Shown one piece after another: positions 62,936 through 64,000 of a stretch of DNA of 64,000 nt. The translations under genes were made by a program, and so were the position numbers. How positions within the stretch are numbered: position 1 is the stretch's first letter; each line of letters starts with the position of its first letter. This DNA comes from Flavobacterium gillisiae (GTDB lineage: Bacteria > Bacteroidota > Bacteroidia > Flavobacteriales > Flavobacteriaceae). The stretch is from positions 1-64,000 of the forward strand of contig NZ_FNRD01000015.1 in NCBI RefSeq assembly GCF_900107635.1, read 5' to 3'. The notes beneath the pieces were generated by a model. It was given only the letters and a program-made list of their open reading frames with translations, was not told the DNA's origin and searched no databases.

Positions 62936-63501
62936 AATATCACTAAAATCGGGTATTGTATTTAGGTTAGAGAAGTTGTTTTTTTGCTTTTACAGTTTTT
63001 AGGATGGCATTAATTGCAGTATCAGATATCACTGTATCGTTTTAGTTACGGTTTTGATAGCGTAATACTGCAATACCAGAGTTATAAATAGCCGTATAAG
63101 CTACAGCATTAAAATTCAGCATTAAGTATCATCGTATCATTTGCTTTAGTTTTTGATACTTTTTCCTTCAAATGTGGTTTTACGTAACTTAATCAACTGG
63201 ATTATTACTAATGTTGTCTTATTACTTCCTCCGCTTTACTAACTAGAAAGCGTAAAATAAGGGATTTTAACATCAAATTAATAAACTTGAATCTCTAATA
63301 ATAAACAATTCAATAAAAAAGTACAATTAAACCTTGAATTAATTGATAAAAAAAAACAATTAGATTATTTACCTTCTAATGCAAAATAATCAATAATTTA
63401 GCTAATGGAAGAATTATGAACATAAATAAAACCTTGCAGTAAATTGATTGACTACTTAAGGATTTTCAAAACTGAGTGAGCTATAATAAAACGAAATCAA
63501 C
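62936..63501. other. Intergenic region with a motif shared with the spacers
   Basis: TATCACTAAAATCGGGTATT (62939-62958) follows the recombinase stop. The rest is AT-rich. Short pieces such as ATCACTGTATCG, ATCATCGTATCA and TACTGCAATACC recur loosely around 63030-63140. No gene is supported. Confidence 0.5.
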
Positions 63502-63876
63502 ATGAAAAATAATATCATCGATATAAAACACATCACCTGTATTATCAATTTACAGAATACTTCTGCATTTCATTATTTAAATCTGGTATTTGACATAGAA
63601 CATAAGTTACTAACTAGCAGCGGTCGGGCTTATGAAGACCGCCTCCTTGATCACAAATACCTGGTTATTTATATCTTACCTAGTCCTATAGACAAGAAAA
63701 TCACAACTAAGCTAATACAATTAATACAAGAAGAAAAGATAGATTATGTAATAATTGACGAACTATTTCCTGAGGATAATTCTCTTTTTTTAAATCAAAA
63801 AGAGATTCCTACAACAGCAGAATGGATTGCAAATAGTCATTTTTCTAAACACCAATCATTTATAGAAGTACTATAA
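63502..63876 (+). CDS. Hypothetical protein
   Basis: This 124-residue cytosolic protein contains HKYLVIYILPSPIDKKITTK and EEKIDYVIIDELFPEDNSLF, suggesting a small alpha/beta fold. Family not recognised. It may belong to chromosomal or island DNA beyond the recombinase. Confidence 0.55.
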   Translation: MKNNIIDIKHITCIINLQNTSAFHYLNLVFDIEHKLLTSSGRAYEDRLLDHKYLVIYILPSPIDKKITTKLIQLIQEEKIDYVIIDELFPEDNSLFLNQKEIPTTAEWIANSHFSKHQSFIEVL

Positions 63877-63915
63877 GTCGTATCGAAAATAAAGTGTCAA
63901 AATTAAAGATAAAGA

Positions 63916-64000
63916 ATGAACAATAAATCGTTAGCAATTATTTATATCGAGGAATTATCGGAAATTCATTTCGATAACATCTTGACAATTCCTGAAAAGT
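63916..64000 (+). CDS. Start of an unidentified gene (cut by window end)
   Basis: ATG at 63916 opens MNNKSLAIIYIEELSEIHFD and stays open to the window end (28 codons). It follows the previous gene by 39 bp on the same strand. Too short to identify. Confidence 0.4.
   Translation, partial: MNNKSLAIIYIEELSEIHFDNILTIPEK

Overview
The window looks like Bacteroidota, most likely a Flavobacterium-type genome. The grounds are very AT-rich DNA, a SusC/SusD pair, an RteC protein, -7 boxes of the form TAnnTTTG, weak ribosome binding sites and IS families common in that phylum. No rRNA, tRNA or CRISPR array was seen.

Region 1 (1-9719) looks like ordinary chromosome. It holds the end of an AraC-type regulator, a MauE/DoxX-like membrane protein with a CxC motif and a small secreted DUF6520-like protein. 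A convergent minus-strand operon follows: SusC, SusD and a secreted S9 peptidase, which fits peptide capture, import and cleavage.

Region 2 (about 9720-40760) is an accessory array of mostly plus-strand single genes and short operons. They are separated by long, recurring, partly degenerate spacer repeats. A full spacer has four blocks. Block A begins CCGATCGCTCGG and holds a GCGCAGAAT/ATTCTGTGC hairpin. Block B begins near CCCGCTACCGC and holds the palindrome ATTCGCGAAT. Block C is a 41-codon reading frame plus a terminator. Block D contains TATCACTAAAAGTGGGTATT and ends near TTGATGTTATATA-AGTT. Several junctions resemble integron attC sites; the best is 132 bp at 36906-37037. No integron integrase is present, so this is best read as an integrase-less cassette array or something analogous. 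Most cargo is defence-like: an Mrr-like nuclease, a C5-methyltransferase / double-GHKL ATPase / receiver / CHAT-like peptidase operon, a HEPN-type gene broken by nested IS3 and IS21 elements, a Gabija pair, a SIR2-like protein, DUF2971 and DUF4365 proteins, a superinfection-immunity-like protein, and GIY-YIG and HNH nucleases. Remnants of an IS1182 transposase and a group II intron also lie here.

Region 3 (40763-62935) looks like an integrated element. It runs from rteC through a TPR-AraC regulator, a block of dispersed repeats, an excisionase-like HTH protein, a replication-initiator-like protein and a DnaC-like ATPase. Next come an LlaJI-like restriction-modification operon (XRE regulator, amino-methyltransferase, C5-methyltransferase, McrB-like NTPase, LlaJI/McrC-like nuclease), an RloC/PrrC-like ATPase and an AlbA/Schlafen-type protein. 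A tyrosine recombinase closes it. No relaxase or conjugation genes were seen, so it is probably not self-transmissible.

The strongest candidates for something undescribed are the 12.6-17.8 kb methyltransferase-GHKL-receiver-CHAT operon, and the spacer-separated defence cassette array with its conserved 41-codon frame.
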